Shown: piece after piece, positions 55,383 to 64,000 of the stretch
Layout: each line of letters opens with the position of its first letter
Position numbering within the stretch: the first letter of the stretch is position 1
Assembly: GCF_000186865.1 (NCBI RefSeq)
Contig: NW_008705567.1
Span: forward strand, 1,367,757-1,431,756
DNA: 64,000 bases
Origin: Aureococcus anophagefferens
Taxonomy: Eukaryota; Sar; Pelagophyceae; Pelagomonadales; Pelagomonadaceae
Reading direction: 5' to 3'
Program-made: the position numbers and the translations under genes
Notes under the pieces: generated by a model
Seen by the model: the letters and a program-made list of their open reading frames with translations, nothing else
Databases searched by the model: none
Told to the model about the DNA's origin: nothing

Positions 55383-56843
55383 ATGGACGCCGAGCCCGCC
55401 GTCGCAGAGCCCGCCGAGGCCTCAGCCTCGGCCGCGCCCGCGCCCGCGGAGCCGACGCCGGAGGAGGCCGCCGCGGCGGCGGAGGCCAAGGCCGCGGAGC
55501 AGGCCGCCTTCCGCCAGGCGGAGCTCGAGCGGCGCGCGAAGCGCGCGGCGCGCTTCGGGCTCCCCGTCGAGGCGCCGCCGGCGCCGCCGACGCCCGAGGA
55601 GCTCGCGGCGGCCGCCGCGAAGGAGGCCGCGGCCAAGGAGGCGCGCGACGCGTTCCTGGCCAAGAAAGCGTCGCGCGCGGCGCGCTTCGGCGGCGACGAG
55701 CCCGCGCCCGAGCCCGCGCCCGCGCCGGCGCCGGCGGAGCCCGAGGCCTGGAGCCACCCCGAGGGCATGCCCTGGTCGCTCTACAAGAAGAGCCTCATGA
55801 AGCAGAAGCAGGGGCTCGCGCTGGCGACGGGCTTCGATTTGTCGTCGCCCGAGGAGCAGGCGAAGATCGCCGCGCGCGCGGCCAAGTGGGACCCCGAGGC
55901 GGCGGCGGCCAAGGCGGCGAAGGACGCGGAGCAGGCCCGCGAGTTCGAGGCGCGCGCGAAGCGCCTCGGGAGGTTCGGGGTCGTCGATTTAGGGGACGCG
56001 GGCGGCGCGTGGACCAAGTTCGAGACCCTGGTCCTGAAGCCCCTCAAGCTCGACGTCGCGCGGCTCTACGCCGGCGACGCGGACCGGTCGCAGGCCGAGC
56101 GGGGCGGCGACGCGGCCATGGCCGACGGCGAGGAGCCGCCGGAGTCGCGGGCCGCGCCGCCGGCCGCGGAGCGGCTCCACCTATCGGTGCTCCCCTGCGA
56201 CCGCAAGGCCTTCAAGAAGCTCCGGAGCAACGACCTCGAGGGCCACTTCGCCGCCTACGGCGCGACCTACACGGAGTGGCTCGGGGACACGTCCGTCAAC
56301 GTCTGGTTCGCGGACGCGGACGCGGCCGCGCGCGCGCGGCTCGCGCTCACGGAGGCGGTGCCCGCGCCGCCGCCGGCGCTCCTCGAGCCCCTGGAGGGCG
56401 CCGACGGCGGTCTCGGGGACCGGGGCTGGCGCCTCGCCAAGATCGCGAAGAAGCAGAACGACAAGTGGGGCAGGGCGGGCTTCTCCGCGCGCGTCTTATG
56501 CCGCTTCGCTTTGCCGTCCGACGTCCTCGACGCGAAGCCCGCGTACGCGAACCCGGACCCGACGAAGCGCGGCGGCCGCGCCTACGTCCGCCAGGAGAAG
56601 AAGAAGCGCCGCCGCGAGGCCCGCGCGAACGCGCCGCCGCGCGCGGCGAAGCGCGGCGCGCCCATGGACGAGGACGAGGTCATGACCGGCATGGGCGGCG
56701 GCCTCTCCGCGTCGCGCGGCGCGACGCGCGACGACGACGACGACGAGGACCCCCGCGCGGCGAAGCGGAGCAAGTTCCGCCGCGACGGCGACGACGACGC
56801 GCCCGCGGACGCCGCCGCGGACGACGCCGCCATGGCCGCGTGA
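55383..56843 (+). CDS. NCBP3: NCBP3-like cap-binding protein with SARNP-type RFG motifs
   Basis: A 486-residue protein. Three RFG motifs with basic lead-ins (ERRAKRAARFGLP, AKKASRAARFGGD and EARAKRLGRFGVV) match the Tho1/MOS11/SARNP C-terminal signature of mRNA-export factors. Residues about 275-330 (LRSNDLEGHFAAYGATYTEWLGDTSVNVWFAD) match the RRM-like fold of nuclear cap-binding protein 3. The C-terminus is Arg/Lys/Asp-rich. It probably couples capped mRNA to TREX export. The joining of SARNP-like and NCBP3-like parts in one protein is notable. Confidence 0.75.
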   Translation: MDAEPAVAEPAEASASAAPAPAEPTPEEAAAAAEAKAAEQAAFRQAELERRAKRAARFGLPVEAPPAPPTPEELAAAAAKEAAAKEARDAFLAKKASRAARFGGDEPAPEPAPAPAPAEPEAWSHPEGMPWSLYKKSLMKQKQGLALATGFDLSSPEEQAKIAARAAKWDPEAAAAKAAKDAEQAREFEARAKRLGRFGVVDLGDAGGAWTKFETLVLKPLKLDVARLYAGDADRSQAERGGDAAMADGEEPPESRAAPPAAERLHLSVLPCDRKAFKKLRSNDLEGHFAAYGATYTEWLGDTSVNVWFADADAAARARLALTEAVPAPPPALLEPLEGADGGLGDRGWRLAKIAKKQNDKWGRAGFSARVLCRFALPSDVLDAKPAYANPDPTKRGGRAYVRQEKKKRRREARANAPPRAAKRGAPMDEDEVMTGMGGGLSASRGATRDDDDDEDPRAAKRSKFRRDGDDDAPADAAADDAAMAA

Positions 56844-56964
56844 GCGCCGGGAGGCTTTCTAAGAGCGACGTTGCGAGAGGTCTCGTTCCCCGCGGATGGC
56901 GCCGCGGAAAGACCACAGAACAGCGACGTTACGCAACGCCAGAGGGGCTGTTTTTTTCACACAA

Positions 56965-58900
56965 TCACAAAAAGGGGAAGAGTGTCTCCTTGAGGCTCGC
57001 GACGAAGGTGGCCTTGGTCTGGGACGGCCGCTTCTTCGCCGAGTTCTTGAGGCTCTCGGCCGCGGAGAGCGTCCTGCTCCGGAGCGCGTCGACGAAGGGC
57101 GTGATGGACTCCGTGACCTGCGTCTCCCAGCGGGGCACGAACTCGGTCTCCTCGATGACGAGCCCGCCCTTGCCGCCCTCGGTGTACATCTCCGAGATGT
57201 CCGTCGCGGCGACGAGCCACGCGCGCAGGCTGTCGATGTCCGACACGAGCCGCTTCGTGCAGAGCGCGTTGATCGACGCGCCCGCGACCAAAATGCACAC
57301 CGTCGTGTTCTCCATGCGCATGCCGCAGGCCCAGTTCGACGCGCAGCCGTAGCCGTAGATGATGCGGAAGATGACGCGCGTCGCGCCGAAGATCACGAAG
57401 AAGATCCACGCGTAGTGCGCGACGTGCTTCGCGGAGACCCAGCCGATGGACTCGAAGCTGAACCGCAAGTTTTCAAAGACGCCGTGCATGTCCATGGTGC
57501 CCAGGTCGTTCTGCGAGTTGAGGAACTGGACGGACCGGTCCAAAAAGTCCTTCATGAAGGGCACGCGGTGCACGCTCCGGATGTAGGCGAGGTGCGGCTT
57601 CGACCCCTCCGCGAGCTCCTTCTCCGACGCGCCGCAATAAACCAAAAACGCCAGCAGCCAGTGCACGACCTTCGCCGGCTGCTTCTCGAACTCGACCTTG
57701 AGGTCGTCGGGCACGGACATGTTGTAGTCGATCGTCTCCAAGATGAGGCTCTCGAGGTGGTTGAGCATCTGGAGCACGGAGTCGCTGTCGATGTCCTCGT
57801 ACTTGGCGAGCATCTCCGCGAGCTTCCAGTTGAGCCCGTGCGTCGAGTCCTCCGTGACCTTGGCCGCCAAAAGCATGCAGCACATGAACACGGGGAACCA
57901 CTTCGAGTCCACGAGCAAAAAGTGCGAGTTCTTGAGCGTCCGTAAGAAACGCTCGAAGTAGATGGTCCCCAGAATGCACGTCGAGTTCGACATGCCGAAC
58001 TGCTGCACGATGTCCGCCATGTTCCCGATGGACTTCGTCGGCTGCCCCCCGTTCAGCACCTCGCGGCGGCCGTGCGCGAGCATCGCGACTTTCGCGAGGT
58101 AGGTCCGCAGCTCGTGGATCCAGGACATGGACGCGGACACGGCGTCGCGCTTGGGCGACGTGAAGCTCGGGAGGAGCAAGACGGACTCGTGGAAGGAGCT
58201 GCAGAACACGTACATGAACGCGTGGCGCGACGTGCCTGTGTGGAAACCAACCACTGGTTTGGGTGGTCCTGACCAGACTTGAGAATTCTCTAGCTCGGTC
58301 AAATCGAAGTCGATTCGGCTGATTTTTGGACGGATCGATCGCTCTCGTCGAGTCCTCGAAGCCCATCTGAAGAGCTTGCGTCGAAACATTCGAATACGCT
58401 CACATTGAAGTCGGGTTGAATATTTGGTTTCCACACAGCGACGTGCTCTCCGTCATCCGCATCCAGCCGATGGCCTCCGTCTGGAGCCGCGGCACGCGGA
58501 ACGACGGCTGCGTCGTCACGGCGGACATGGTCTGCACGAAGGCCCGCGCCGCGTTCCGCTCCATCTCCTGCGCGAGCACGACCTTGGACCGGAGGTCCTG
58601 GACGAACGGCATGAACGACGAGAAGCCGTAGCAGGACATGGCGTAGTTCGCCCAGCTCTTGTACTCCCGCAGGCCCATGAGCCCGTAGAGCGTGGGCAGG
58701 AAGAAGTCCTGGTGCATGAGGTCGAAGAGCGGGTGGCCCAGGTTGCTCGGCCCGTCGTCGTCATACACCTCCTCGACCATCAAAGCGTCGGCCAGCGACC
58801 CCGCGGCGCTCCGAGCCGGGGACGGCGGCGTCGAGCCCCGGCTCCGGGGCGTCGACCCGCCGGGCGTCCCGCGCCCCCCGGGGGGCAGCGGCGTCCGCAT
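56965..58900 (-). CDS. Cyclin-box protein with C-terminal membrane spans, split by an introner
   Basis: Exons 58447-58900 and 56965-58235 join to 574 residues (MTESTS|RHAFMY, phase 1). A cyclin fold is visible at about 240-340: ILGTIYFERFLRTL, KWFPVFMCCMLLAAKVTEDS, and NHLESLILETIDYNMSVP. Downstream hydrophobic segments (AHYAWIFFVIFGATRVIFRIIYG, NTTVCILVAGASINALC) suggest membrane anchoring, which is unusual for a cyclin. Exact restoration of the target needs a GC donor (GA|GCACG). A GT donor inside the element (CTGT|GTGG) would also keep the frame, adding four residues. Confidence 0.7.
58236..58438 (-). mobile_element. Introner 6 (203 bp), distinct terminal repeats
   Basis: Perfect 13-bp terminal repeats CTGTGTGGAAACC/GGTTTCCACACAG, unlike the GGGCAG ends of the other copies. 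The perfect duplication, sense GCACGTCG, lies at 58439-58446 and 58228-58235. The core TTCGGCTGATTTTTGGACG still matches the family. Confidence 0.95.
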
Positions 58901-59150
58901 GGGCGCCCCCGGAAAGCTCGACGGCCGGCCAGTTTTTACTCAGGGCTGCCTACACGCTGAGATTTTACCGCAGGTGCAACTTGAGATGTTGGAGTTAACA
59001 TTGAAACGAATTGCTTCTTGTCCTCCGCCGCACTTCCGGCCGTGGCGGCCTCCCTACTGGACCGTTCGCCCCCTTCGCAATCAACCCGCCCCTGGTCCCG
59101 AAGATCGCGCGCCCCGCGCGCCCCGCCGCGCGTCGAGACCCGCGGCGTCG

Positions 59151-61226
59151 TTACCGCATCTGCTTCGGCGGCGGTTTGTAGTTGTACTCGGCTCGTTCGA
59201 CGTAGAGGCCGCGCTGCTTCCACTCCTTGATGAGCTCCTCGCGCGCGTTGACCTGCGGCGCGCGGCGGCGTCGGGGCGCGTTTCCGGGCGCGCGAAGGAA
59301 TGGCCGCCCGGCGCCGGGATTCGACGGGCTCGTGGCCCGCCTCGCCGACGACCTCCTTGATGAGCTCGACGCAGAAGGAGAGCACGACCTGGTAGCGGAA
59401 GAGGCGCGTCGCGACGCGGATGAGCGGCCGCTGGAACTCGTCGTCGACGTCGAAGTCGAAGAGCACGGTCTTGTCGCGGTTCAGGACCTTCTCGAAGAGG
59501 CGCTTGCCGAAGGTGCCCGGCGCGAGGCGCTCCTCCTTCTGCTTGATCTTCTCCTTCTTGCCCTTCTTCACCTCCCAGTCCGCGCGGTCCGTGTCGTTCC
59601 ACATGAAGCAGAAGAACAGATTCGGCATCCAGTCGCCCTCGACGAAGCAGCCCGGGAAGAGGAACTCGACGGAGCCGATGGTCGCGATCAGCTGGTGGAG
59701 CTCCTCCGTGAGCTCGTCGGCCTTGCGCGCCGCGCAGTCCGGGAACTTCTCGCGGAGCCGCGGGATCGCGGACTGCTCCGCGGCGACCATGACCTTCTTC
59801 AGCACGGACCAGATGTGGGCCTCGCGCTGGCCGCTCCGGTAGGACATGGCCCAGACGCGCATGAAGTCGCCGTGCTTGCTCTGGCTGAGGTCCACGTTCT
59901 TCATCTCCTCGAACTTGCGGCCGAAGAGGCACCGGAGCGCGTGCTGCCCGCGCCGGATGCCCTGCTTCGTCTCCAGGATCTGCTCGTAGGCGACGTGGAA
60001 GTCCGCGTTCATGGACGCGAGCTCGAGGCAGAGCACGTGGTCCTCGGGCGCGAGGGGGAACGCGGCGGACAGCTCGCGGTGCGCCTCCGTCGCGCGGCCG
60101 CACAATCGCAGCACCTGCGCGCGGCGGAACCGCGTCTTCGCGCTCTTCCCGTGGAGCGCCACGGCCCGCTCCGCGTCCTGTAAAGCGCATCGCAAAAGCT
60201 CGAGGCGGTCGTACTTGGACGGGAAGCACTTCTGCACGAGCTTGTAGGGGTCCAGCGGCTTCGCGGCGGAGAACGCGGGCAGCCGCGATTCGGCCGGCGG
60301 CGGCAGCGGGTGCGCGTCGCCGTCGTTCTTGGCGATGATCTTCAACAGCACGGCGACGCGGTTCACGTGGACCTTGGCCAGCGCCTCGTCGTCGGGCAGC
60401 GACCGCCGCGCGACGGTCGCGTAGTCCGCGCGCCCCTCCTTCGTCTTCTTCTCGATCTTCCAGGTCTGCTCCGCGTACTTGAGGAGCGCCGCCGTGTACT
60501 GCTGCATGGCCGCCTGGTACTCGCCGGCCTCGAACTTGGCGTTGCCCCGCCGCCGGTGGTTCTCGATGTAGGACGAGGCCTGGGCAGCAAAAGGGTGATT
60601 CAAAGTCGCTTCAACGTGAGTGTTCCGCGCGCGCGCGTTCCGACAAAAGCATCCACGCTGCGAGACCGTTCCGAGAGATGATCGCTCGTCCAAAAATCAG
60701 CCGAAACGAGTGGAAAACGGCCGAGATATGAGCCTTTGAAGTTGGGAATTTCGCTCTCTTTTGCTGCCCTGGACGACGCCTTCTCCATGTCGTCGTCGCG
60801 CTCGCTGTCCTCGTCGGACTCCGCGATGTGGCCCCAGTTCGCGCTGTAGTCGAAGCGGCCGCTGGACTTGCCCCGGGCCTCGGCGGCGTGGGCCTTCTTG
60901 AAGGCCTTGTGCCGCTCCTCCTCCTCGCGCGCGAGCCGCGCGCGGCGCTCGCCGCCGTCGTCCTCCGTCTCGCCGGGCCGCGGCCGGCTGTACTCCTCGA
61001 AGACGCCGCTCCGCAGCTCGACGTGCGTGAATTTCCGCCCGCCGCCCTTGCGCTGCCACACGGCCTTCATGACGCGCTCGTCGAAGTCGCTCGCCACGAC
61101 CTTGGCCTCCTTGAGCAGCTTGAGCAGCGCGTGCCAGTCCTCGTCGGACACGACGGGGCGGCCCAGGGCCTCGAAGGCCAGCGTGATGCTGTCCCGCGCC
61201 TCGGGCTGCGCCTCGAAGGACGACAT
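59151..61226 (-). CDS. TPR-domain protein, three exons, one introner
   Basis: Exons 60780-61226, 59326-60579 and 59151-59252 join to 600 residues. A helical N-terminus (MSSFEAQPEARDS...) leads into TPRs (RRRGNAKFEAGEYQAAMQQY, KTRFRRAQVLRLCGRATEAH). A C-terminal domain of unknown type follows (FLFPGCFVEGDWMPNLFFCF, FDFDVDDEFQRPLIRVATRLFRYQVVLSF). Intron 1 is introner 7 with a GC donor (AAG|GCGTCG). Intron 2 (59253-59325, 73 bp, GTCGAA...CGCAG) leads to the final exon, which ends WKQRGLYVERAEYNYKPPPKQ-MR. Reading past that donor gives only low-complexity Arg/Ala. A co-chaperone-like role is possible. Confidence 0.72.
60580..60771 (-). mobile_element. Introner 7 (192 bp)
   Basis: Sense ends CAGGGCAGCAAAAG and CTTTTGCTGCCCAG. 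The duplication has one mismatch: sense GCGTCGTC at 60772-60779 and GCCTCGTC at 60572-60579. Because the target began with GC, the only frame-keeping donor is GC. The body orientation is as in introners 4 and 5. Confidence 0.94.
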
Positions 61227-61397
61227 GGGAGAATTATGTGACGGCGGCCGCCGACGAGGCGACTTCTCTGCCGTCGAGGGCTGCCCACAGAGCTGCGAAG
61301 CGACGGCACCATCACGGCTTCGTCGGCTTCTGCGCCGGTGGCCGCGGACTCGCGCCAGCGCTGGCCCGGCTGGTTCGATTCCACAGCCTCTCGCGCG

Positions 61398-62450
61398 ATG
61401 GTCCTGTCGCCGCTGACCTGGGGCACGTCGGCGCTCTGCGCCTCGGCCGTCGTCATCCTCCAGAAGCGGCGCCTCGGCGCGCACAAGCGCCTCGTCGTCG
61501 TCGACGCGGGCTCCGGGTCGACGCGGTGCGTGTGCCTCGGGTCGCGGCGCTGCGACGGCGAGGTGCGCGTCGTCGCGGGCCCCGAGCGCGTGCCGCTGCG
61601 GCTCGGCGACGCGCTGAAGCCCGGCGGCGACGTCGACGGCTGGGCCGGCGCCGTCGCGGCCGCCTGCGACGGGCTCGCGGGCGCGCGCGTGCCCGTCTAC
61701 GTCCGCGGGACCGCGGGCGCGCGCGACGCGCTCAAGGCCCGCGGCGACAGGGACCTCGGCGCCGCGAGCCGCGACGTCGAGGCTGTACTACGAGGCAAGC
61801 GGGGCGGCCTCTCCTTCGCCGTGCTCGACGGCCGCGCCGAGGCGCGGCTCGAGCTCGCGGCGGTGCGCTTCGTCCGCCCGGGCGCGGGCCTCTTCGCCGG
61901 CGGCGGCAAATCGGTCCAGGTCGCGTCGTCGCCGGAGGACGCGCGGTCTTTTGCTATTGATTCCTTCGCGGGCCACGAGCTCGTGCGGAAGCACGGCGCG
62001 GCCGCGGGCGCGCGCATGCACGACTGGGCGGTACGGCGCGTCGTCGCGAACGAGCTCGCGCGCGACGGCGGCTTCGCGCGCCTCGACGGCGCCTTCTCGA
62101 CCATCGAGCTCGTGTCGAACACGCTCGAGCGCGCCGCGGCCGCCGGTGGCGGCGCCGCCGTCCGGGGGCCCCTCGCGCGCGACGCCGCGCGCGACGCCGT
62201 CGCCGCGTACCGCGCGCGCCTCGAGAAGGCGCTGAACCCGAACCCGAACGTGTCCGCGCGGGGCAACGACGACGCCGAGGCCGTCAAGCAGCTCGTCTAC
62301 GCCGTCCAGGTCGCCGCGCTCCTCGAGCTCCTCTTCGAGAAGACCGCGTCCTTCGAGGTCCTGCCCTTCAAGGGCACCGCGGCGACGCCGACGACGAACT
62401 GGGCCCTCGGGCTCTACCTCGAGCAGCGCGAGGCCGGCCTGCCCCCCTAA
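61398..62450 (+). CDS. GDA1/CD39-like nucleoside phosphatase
   Basis: A 350-residue actin-fold NTPase. The ACR1-like phosphate loop is VVVDAGSGSTRCVCL, ACR2-like VYVRGTAGARDAL, ACR3-like LDGRAEARLE, and ACR4-like FAGGGKSVQVAS. An N-terminal hydrophobic segment (WGTSALCASAVVILQKRR) may anchor it in the endomembrane lumen. It would hydrolyse nucleoside di- or triphosphates, e.g. during Golgi glycosylation. Spacing is irregular compared with typical apyrases, so PPX/GppA-like activity cannot be excluded. Confidence 0.72.
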   Translation: MVLSPLTWGTSALCASAVVILQKRRLGAHKRLVVVDAGSGSTRCVCLGSRRCDGEVRVVAGPERVPLRLGDALKPGGDVDGWAGAVAAACDGLAGARVPVYVRGTAGARDALKARGDRDLGAASRDVEAVLRGKRGGLSFAVLDGRAEARLELAAVRFVRPGAGLFAGGGKSVQVASSPEDARSFAIDSFAGHELVRKHGAAAGARMHDWAVRRVVANELARDGGFARLDGAFSTIELVSNTLERAAAAGGGAAVRGPLARDAARDAVAAYRARLEKALNPNPNVSARGNDDAEAVKQLVYAVQVAALLELLFEKTASFEVLPFKGTAATPTTNWALGLYLEQREAGLPP

Positions 62451-62482
62451 AAACGCGCCCGCGTCGATTTTACGGCCGCGCG

Positions 62483-63067
62483 CTACGTCGACCGCGGCGG
62501 CGGGCCCGTCATGCCGAACTTGGCCCAGAAGATCTTGTCCTGCTCCGCGACGGAGAGCGCCGAGAGCCGCTCCTTCTCCTTTTTGTACTCGACGCCGCGC
62601 GCCTTCTCGTCGATCCCGAGCTGCTCGATGTACTTTTGGCGGTTCTGGCACCCGAGGCACGTGTCGATGTGCTTCAGGCCTGCGACGCGCGAGGCGCTCC
62701 CGACGCTCGTCGCTCGCGTCACTTTCGTGGACGAGCGATCGTCGGAGGCGCGGCGTTCGCGGACGAGCGATCGTCTCTCGGCGCGCGCTTCCGAACGACC
62801 GCTCGCGTCGAAGCGGCCGCGCGTTCGCCGGCGCCGCCTCGAACGGTAGCCGCCCGCGGTCTTCGAGTGGTCGAACTTCGGCGGGTTCTTCGGGTACGGG
62901 AAGCGCCTGCGGGTCGGGCGTCGACGAGCGCGCCGGGGGACAAGCGCGTCGATCGCGCGACGAGGCGCGGATGGGGAGCCCCGAGATGGGGGGCTGCCGC
63001 CGCCGTTCCTCGTGCGGCGGGACGCGGCCGCGCGCGTCTTCGTGTAGTCGATGTCCGGCGACGACAT
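62483..63067 (-). CDS. Small basic Cys-containing protein, two exons
   Basis: Exons 62845-63067 and 62483-62679 join to 139 residues (phase 1; ...TAGGYR|LKHIDTC...). It is Arg/Ser/Pro-rich at first (SSPDIDYTKTRAAASRR, FPYPKNPPKFDHSKTAGGY). It then has LKHIDTCLGCQNRQKYIEQLG and a charged helix (EYKKEKERLSALSVAEQDKIFWAKFG). The family is not recognised. The intron (62680-62844, 165 bp) carries a decayed introner. A further small intron inside the Arg/Pro-rich part of exon 1 is possible. Confidence 0.55.
   Translation of the reverse strand: MSSPDIDYTKTRAAASRRTRNGGGSPPSRGSPSAPRRAIDALVPRRARRRPTRRRFPYPKNPPKFDHSKTAGGYRSRRRRRTRGRFDASGRSEARAERRSLVRERRASDDRSSTKVTRATSVGSASRVAGLKHIDTCLGCQNRQKYIEQLGIDEKARGVEYKKEKERLSALSVAEQDKIFWAKFGMTGPPPRST
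62680..62844 (-). mobile_element. Introner 8, decayed copy
   Basis: The sense strand keeps GCCGCTTCGACGCGAGCG (family: GTCGCTTCAACGTGAGTG) and CGAGAGACGATCGCTCGTCC (family: CGAGAGATGATCGCTCGTCC). Most differences are A-to-G or T-to-C changes. The GACGAGCGATCGTC core is present twice, 31 bp apart (62728 and 62759). Terminal repeats and target duplication are no longer clear. Confidence 0.7.
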
Positions 63068-63198
63068 GGTCTCCACGCGACGACGGGGGCGCGAGGAAAA
63101 GCCCCCCAGTCCACGCCCAGGCTTCTGGTTTTTGTCCGACCTTACCTTGAAGAAGGCAAGCGAGGCAACTTTACTTAAGTTCCGCTCGGTAGCGCACG

Positions 63199-64000
63199 AT
63201 GCGGGCTGCCGTCGCGCTGCTCGCGGGCTTCGCCGCGGGCTACGAGCCCGTGGAGGAGATCGCCGCGGCGGACTTCGAGGCCTGGAACGTCCACGCCGGC
63301 GGCTACGGTTCCATCGACGACACGGCGACGGAGGTGATCAACGCCCTGAGCTTCGACGCCCAGCAGGTGGCCAACTACGAGGCCGGCAGCGGCGCGGCCC
63401 TCGGCGAGGCCTTCGTCGCGTCGCCGGACCACGCGAAGCCCCGGGCGCGCGCCTTCCACGTCACGGGCGTCATCGGCGACCGCTTCTACGTCTTCGGCGG
63501 CGTCGGGCGCCAGGAGGACGGGCGCGCGGGCGGCGAGCGCCTGCTCAACGACCTCCACTTCTACGACGCGCGGCGCGGCGGCTGGAGCGGCGAGCTCGCG
63601 CGCCTGTCCTGCTGCCGCGACGGCGCGGTCTACGACGCGCTGGGCCCGCGGCCCGCGCCGCGCGCGCACGCCGGGGCGGCCGTCGTCGGCTCGAAGCTCT
63701 ACGTCTACGGCGGCCGCGCGGACGCCGAGGGCCTCGAGGACGGCGGCCTGCCGCGCGTCGACAATTACGCGTTCTCCCGGTCGGGCGCGCAGCGGGCGCT
63801 GGGCGACGTCCACGCCTACGACGAGCGCGCGGCGGCCTGGAGCGGGAGCCTCGCCGTCGCGGGCGACCTCCCCGCGCCGCGCTTCGGCGCGTCCGTCGCG
63901 AGCTACGGCGTTCTACTGGTCGTCTTCGGCGGCGTCGACGGCACGGGCGTCGCGGCGCGCGGCGACGTCCACGTGCTCAACACGACGTCGGGGCGGTGGC
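63199..64000 (+). CDS. Secreted Kelch-repeat protein, 5' part (3' end outside window)
   Basis: The frame is open from ATG 63199 to the end of the window (267 codons). MRAAVALLAGFAAGYEPVEE is a signal peptide. Three Kelch repeats are seen: GDRFYVFGGVGRQ...LNDLHFYD, GSKLYVYGGRADA...LGDVHAYD and GVLLVVFGGVDGT...RGDVHVLN, each with the GG and the following Trp (GGWSG, AAWSG, SGRW). An extracellular or lumenal propeller is inferred. Confidence 0.82.
   Translation, partial: MRAAVALLAGFAAGYEPVEEIAAADFEAWNVHAGGYGSIDDTATEVINALSFDAQQVANYEAGSGAALGEAFVASPDHAKPRARAFHVTGVIGDRFYVFGGVGRQEDGRAGGERLLNDLHFYDARRGGWSGELARLSCCRDGAVYDALGPRPAPRAHAGAAVVGSKLYVYGGRADAEGLEDGGLPRVDNYAFSRSGAQRALGDVHAYDERAAAWSGSLAVAGDLPAPRFGASVASYGVLLVVFGGVDGTGVAARGDVHVLNTTSGRW

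Noticed and set aside
58936..59325. C-terminal extension of the TPR protein in the unspliced frame
   Set aside because: It is Arg/Ala low-complexity, while a GTCGAA...CGCAG intron leads to a well-behaved final exon ending at 59151.

Overview
The window is nuclear DNA of a very GC-rich, gene-dense eukaryotic alga. I place it in the pelagophytes (heterokonts), close to or in Aureococcus anophagefferens. The reasons are the GC content, ASAFAP-like plastid presequences (signal peptide followed by ...AF/GF-AP), tiny introns, genes packed head to head and tail to tail, and above all seven clear plus one decayed copy of an introner: a short DNA-transposon-like element that sits exactly inside genes as a spliceable intron. 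This taxonomic call is inference from sequence style, not a database match. Two 50-N runs (19967-20016 and 49525-49574) are assembly gaps.

Layout. 1-3.8 kb: 3' end of a zinc-ribbon protein, a MICOS/CHCH protein, geranylgeranyltransferase-I beta and a plastid transaldolase. 3.98-4.44 kb: a non-autonomous DNA transposon with 8-bp target duplications. 4.5-15.4 kb: an F-box-like gene of lower GC, a NYN-type nuclease, a D-cysteine-desulfhydrase-like enzyme with an internal duplication, a YCII protein, a tandem-WWE repeat protein, an EF-hand membrane protein split by an introner, an aldo/keto reductase and an NTF2-like protein. 15.5-24.8 kb: a CCB-like plastid protein, a methyltransferase, a 5'-incomplete Cys-rich membrane protein, ALDH (with gap), an SGNH hydrolase, Utp5/WDR43 and a four-exon OPA3 gene. 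24.8-37 kb: propionyl-CoA carboxylase beta, a plastid hypothetical, a MerA-like flavoprotein with a broken active site, a His phosphatase, a SAM carrier, serine/threonine dehydratase, ALG9, a drug/metabolite transporter and a GT31-like glycosyltransferase.

37.4-40.1 kb is a complete core-histone cluster, H3<->H4 and H2A<->H2B, each pair divergent. All four genes carry a matching 3' stem-loop and share CCGACCAAT and ACACAC leader motifs; H2B alone has an intron. 40.35-46.37 kb is one four-exon gene for a 1,862-residue secreted protein with four repeats of about 330 residues and a Pro/Thr stalk. 46.6-64 kb holds a CXC-PDZ fusion, an SDR, HPRT, an ENT-like transporter, a second F-box-like gene, an LRR protein, an alpha/beta hydrolase, NCBP3, a cyclin-box membrane protein, a TPR protein, a GDA1/CD39 NTPase, a small basic protein and the start of a secreted Kelch protein.

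The main signal is the introner set. In every intact copy the 8-bp target duplication starts with GT or GC and serves as the 5' splice site. The element's right terminal repeat supplies a pyrimidine tract ending in AG. Splicing therefore restores the original reading frame exactly. Several of these, and some ordinary introns, appear to use GC-AG splice sites. All exon joins below were worked out by eye from frame and splice signals; none has transcript support here.
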